Made by a program: the position numbers and the translations under genes. A stretch of DNA of 64,000 nucleotides, from NCBI GenBank assembly GCA_009869945.1, contig WIXG01000127.1, forward strand, positions 62,001 to 126,000, in the 5' to 3' direction. This stretch comes from Mesaphorura yosii (taxonomy: Eukaryota; Arthropoda; Collembola; Poduromorpha; Tullbergiidae). The notes under the pieces were generated by a model, which saw only the letters and a program-made list of their open reading frames with translations, made no database searches and had not been told where the DNA came from. The first letter of the stretch is position 1. Every line of letters starts with the position of its first letter. Positions 62,901-64,000 of this stretch are shown here, one piece after another.

Positions 62901-64000
62901 CATTTGGCCATTGGTTGGCATCGCTCGATGGTGTTGCACTGAAGTATTTCAAAGAGCTGGGTACGTTTGCTCTCGAAACTGGCAAGAATGAAAAATTTTA
63001 CGACCAAGCGAGACGTTTGAAACACATTCGTGATAACAACTCGGACCAGGTGAAAGCACTTACAAGCATAGTAATTTGAAATAGTAATTGCGAAGGCTGT
63101 TTAAATGTTAACTAAAATTGACCACGCAGGCCGCGTACGATGATGAATCAAAGCCCTCGTGGAAAAGAGGCAGAAGATTTTCTAGAAGGAAGAAGGATTT
63201 CGAAGGACAAAGACGACTACCACCACGACTTCGCCGAAACCGCTCAGATGACCCAAACAAGCATATTACTGCTGATGATATCATCTACGTGTTGTGCGAT
63301 TTGCCAGCCCTTCTGAACCATTTCGACATCATACGACGGTTGGCCATGTACTCCAAATTTACGATTGTGCTTCCTTATTCAGGTAAGACAGCCTGTGGCA
63401 TAACACACATAATCATTTCGGTCTTAAATCGAGCCTGTATGAAATAATTTCCTTCAATTAGTTCATAGTGCAATCGACTACTTGAAGGACAAAGAGGAGG
63501 AGAAGTCCAAGGATGCAAGAATTATAGCGTCGTGGATTGAGGAGCAAAATGACCGTGCTGGAATTAGGATGCTGCGTCGAGGTGACAAACTTCGACTTGA
63601 TTTCGAATACCCGGAACCTCCATCAGATACAACAAGGTAATAAGAGTTAACAGGATATTGAGTGAGAGTAGTTGACTAGGAACAAGAGATAGACAGAGTG
63701 TTATTACACAATATTTTAAAATAGGGAATTTCTCGACGTTTTGGAGGCTTGCAATCATTTTCGAGTTCATGAAAACAAGATCGGAAGACCGGCCACGAAA
63801 TTCTTCGACGATGTCAGGGATAAGTACCGAGTTCTGTATTTGAGTGGTCACATGGATTTATTGAAGCCGAAACATCGATCTGAGTTCAATGCGAGAGAGA
63901 TTGCTCAGACAGCGCGTAAGTCCACAGCCTGAGCCAACTGAATGTGATTTCGTCAGACAATAAATTAAGTTTTTTCGTAGATATTTTCGTGGACCGTGTT
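59917..64000 (+). CDS. SMG5: SMG5, nonsense-mediated mRNA decay factor (3' end missing)
   Basis: Thirteen exons are visible: 59917-60173, 60262-60484, 60565-60730, 60809-60969, 61060-61163, 61273-61465, 61536-61662, 61741-62768, 62873-63049, 63130-63382, 63462-63636, 63725-63915 and 63981 to the window end; about 1025 aa so far. SMG5 binds phosphorylated UPF1 and helps recruit decay and phosphatase activities. Residues about 80-470 form the EST1/14-3-3-like and helical-repeat region (LYQSIIDAARQLD, CLINCGDLFRYLTEV, NPTSGLAHNQLGNL). A basic then acidic Ser-rich linker (GRRRKRRGRRSRR, then many DSE runs) matches the human layout. The PIN domain begins near residue 860 (IIYVLCDLPALLNHFDIIRRLA). 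The aspartate in CDLPALL (about 869) fits the single acidic site retained in SMG5, which is an inactive nuclease relative of SMG6. The gene is cut by the window edge, not broken. Confidence 0.93.

Noticed and set aside
1-64000. CRISPR arrays, bacterial operons, prophage, rRNA or tRNA genes
   Set aside because: The window is intron-rich nuclear DNA. No repeat-spacer pattern was seen, and no cloverleaf with A and B boxes was recognised by eye.

Overview
The window is eukaryotic nuclear DNA, most likely from an arthropod. Genes are split by short GT-AG introns (mostly 59-140 bp) with clear splice consensus, poly(A) signals and TATA/Inr-type core promoters. Gene content (ELL/Su(Tpl), LEO1, SMG5, frataxin, a Tudor protein, a glycine-rich secreted protein, an acid phosphatase pair) fits a small-intron arthropod. 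A branchiopod crustacean of the Daphnia type is my best guess, but I cannot prove the taxon from sequence alone. All gene models were assembled by hand from open frames plus splice sites and are phase-consistent.

Left block (1-12.1 kb), compact. It holds the 3' end of an unknown + strand gene, then LEO1 (+, 893-3037), which ends tail-to-tail against a histidine acid phosphatase gene (HAP-A, -). HAP-A's first exon (7643-7825) lies about 2.55 kb upstream of its second (4989-5090). The intron between them contains a complete GlpQ-type glycerophosphodiester phosphodiesterase gene on the opposite strand (5910-7550). A second acid phosphatase gene (HAP-B, -, 10053-12003) follows. The diesterase would release glycerol-3-phosphate, which acid phosphatases could dephosphorylate, so this looks like a small secreted or surface phosphate-scavenging cluster. 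HAP-A has a GPI-type hydrophobic tail; HAP-B has a transmembrane segment and a terminal YESI sorting-type motif.

Centre (12.1-47.1 kb). A gene-poor stretch is followed by ELL (RNA polymerase II elongation factor, -, 16955-45531). ELL has nine coding exons. A 48-nt exon sits between a 3.6 kb and a 22.3 kb intron; the long intron is in sharp contrast to the otherwise tiny introns.

Right block (47.1-64 kb), compact again. An unrecognised 980-aa helical protein (-) starts only 90 bp downstream of the frataxin stop codon (-). Beyond these lie a secreted glycine-rich protein (+), a Tudor-domain protein (+) and the nonsense-mediated decay factor SMG5 (+), which runs off the right edge inside its PIN domain. 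No CRISPR, rRNA, convincing tRNA or intact transposon was seen.
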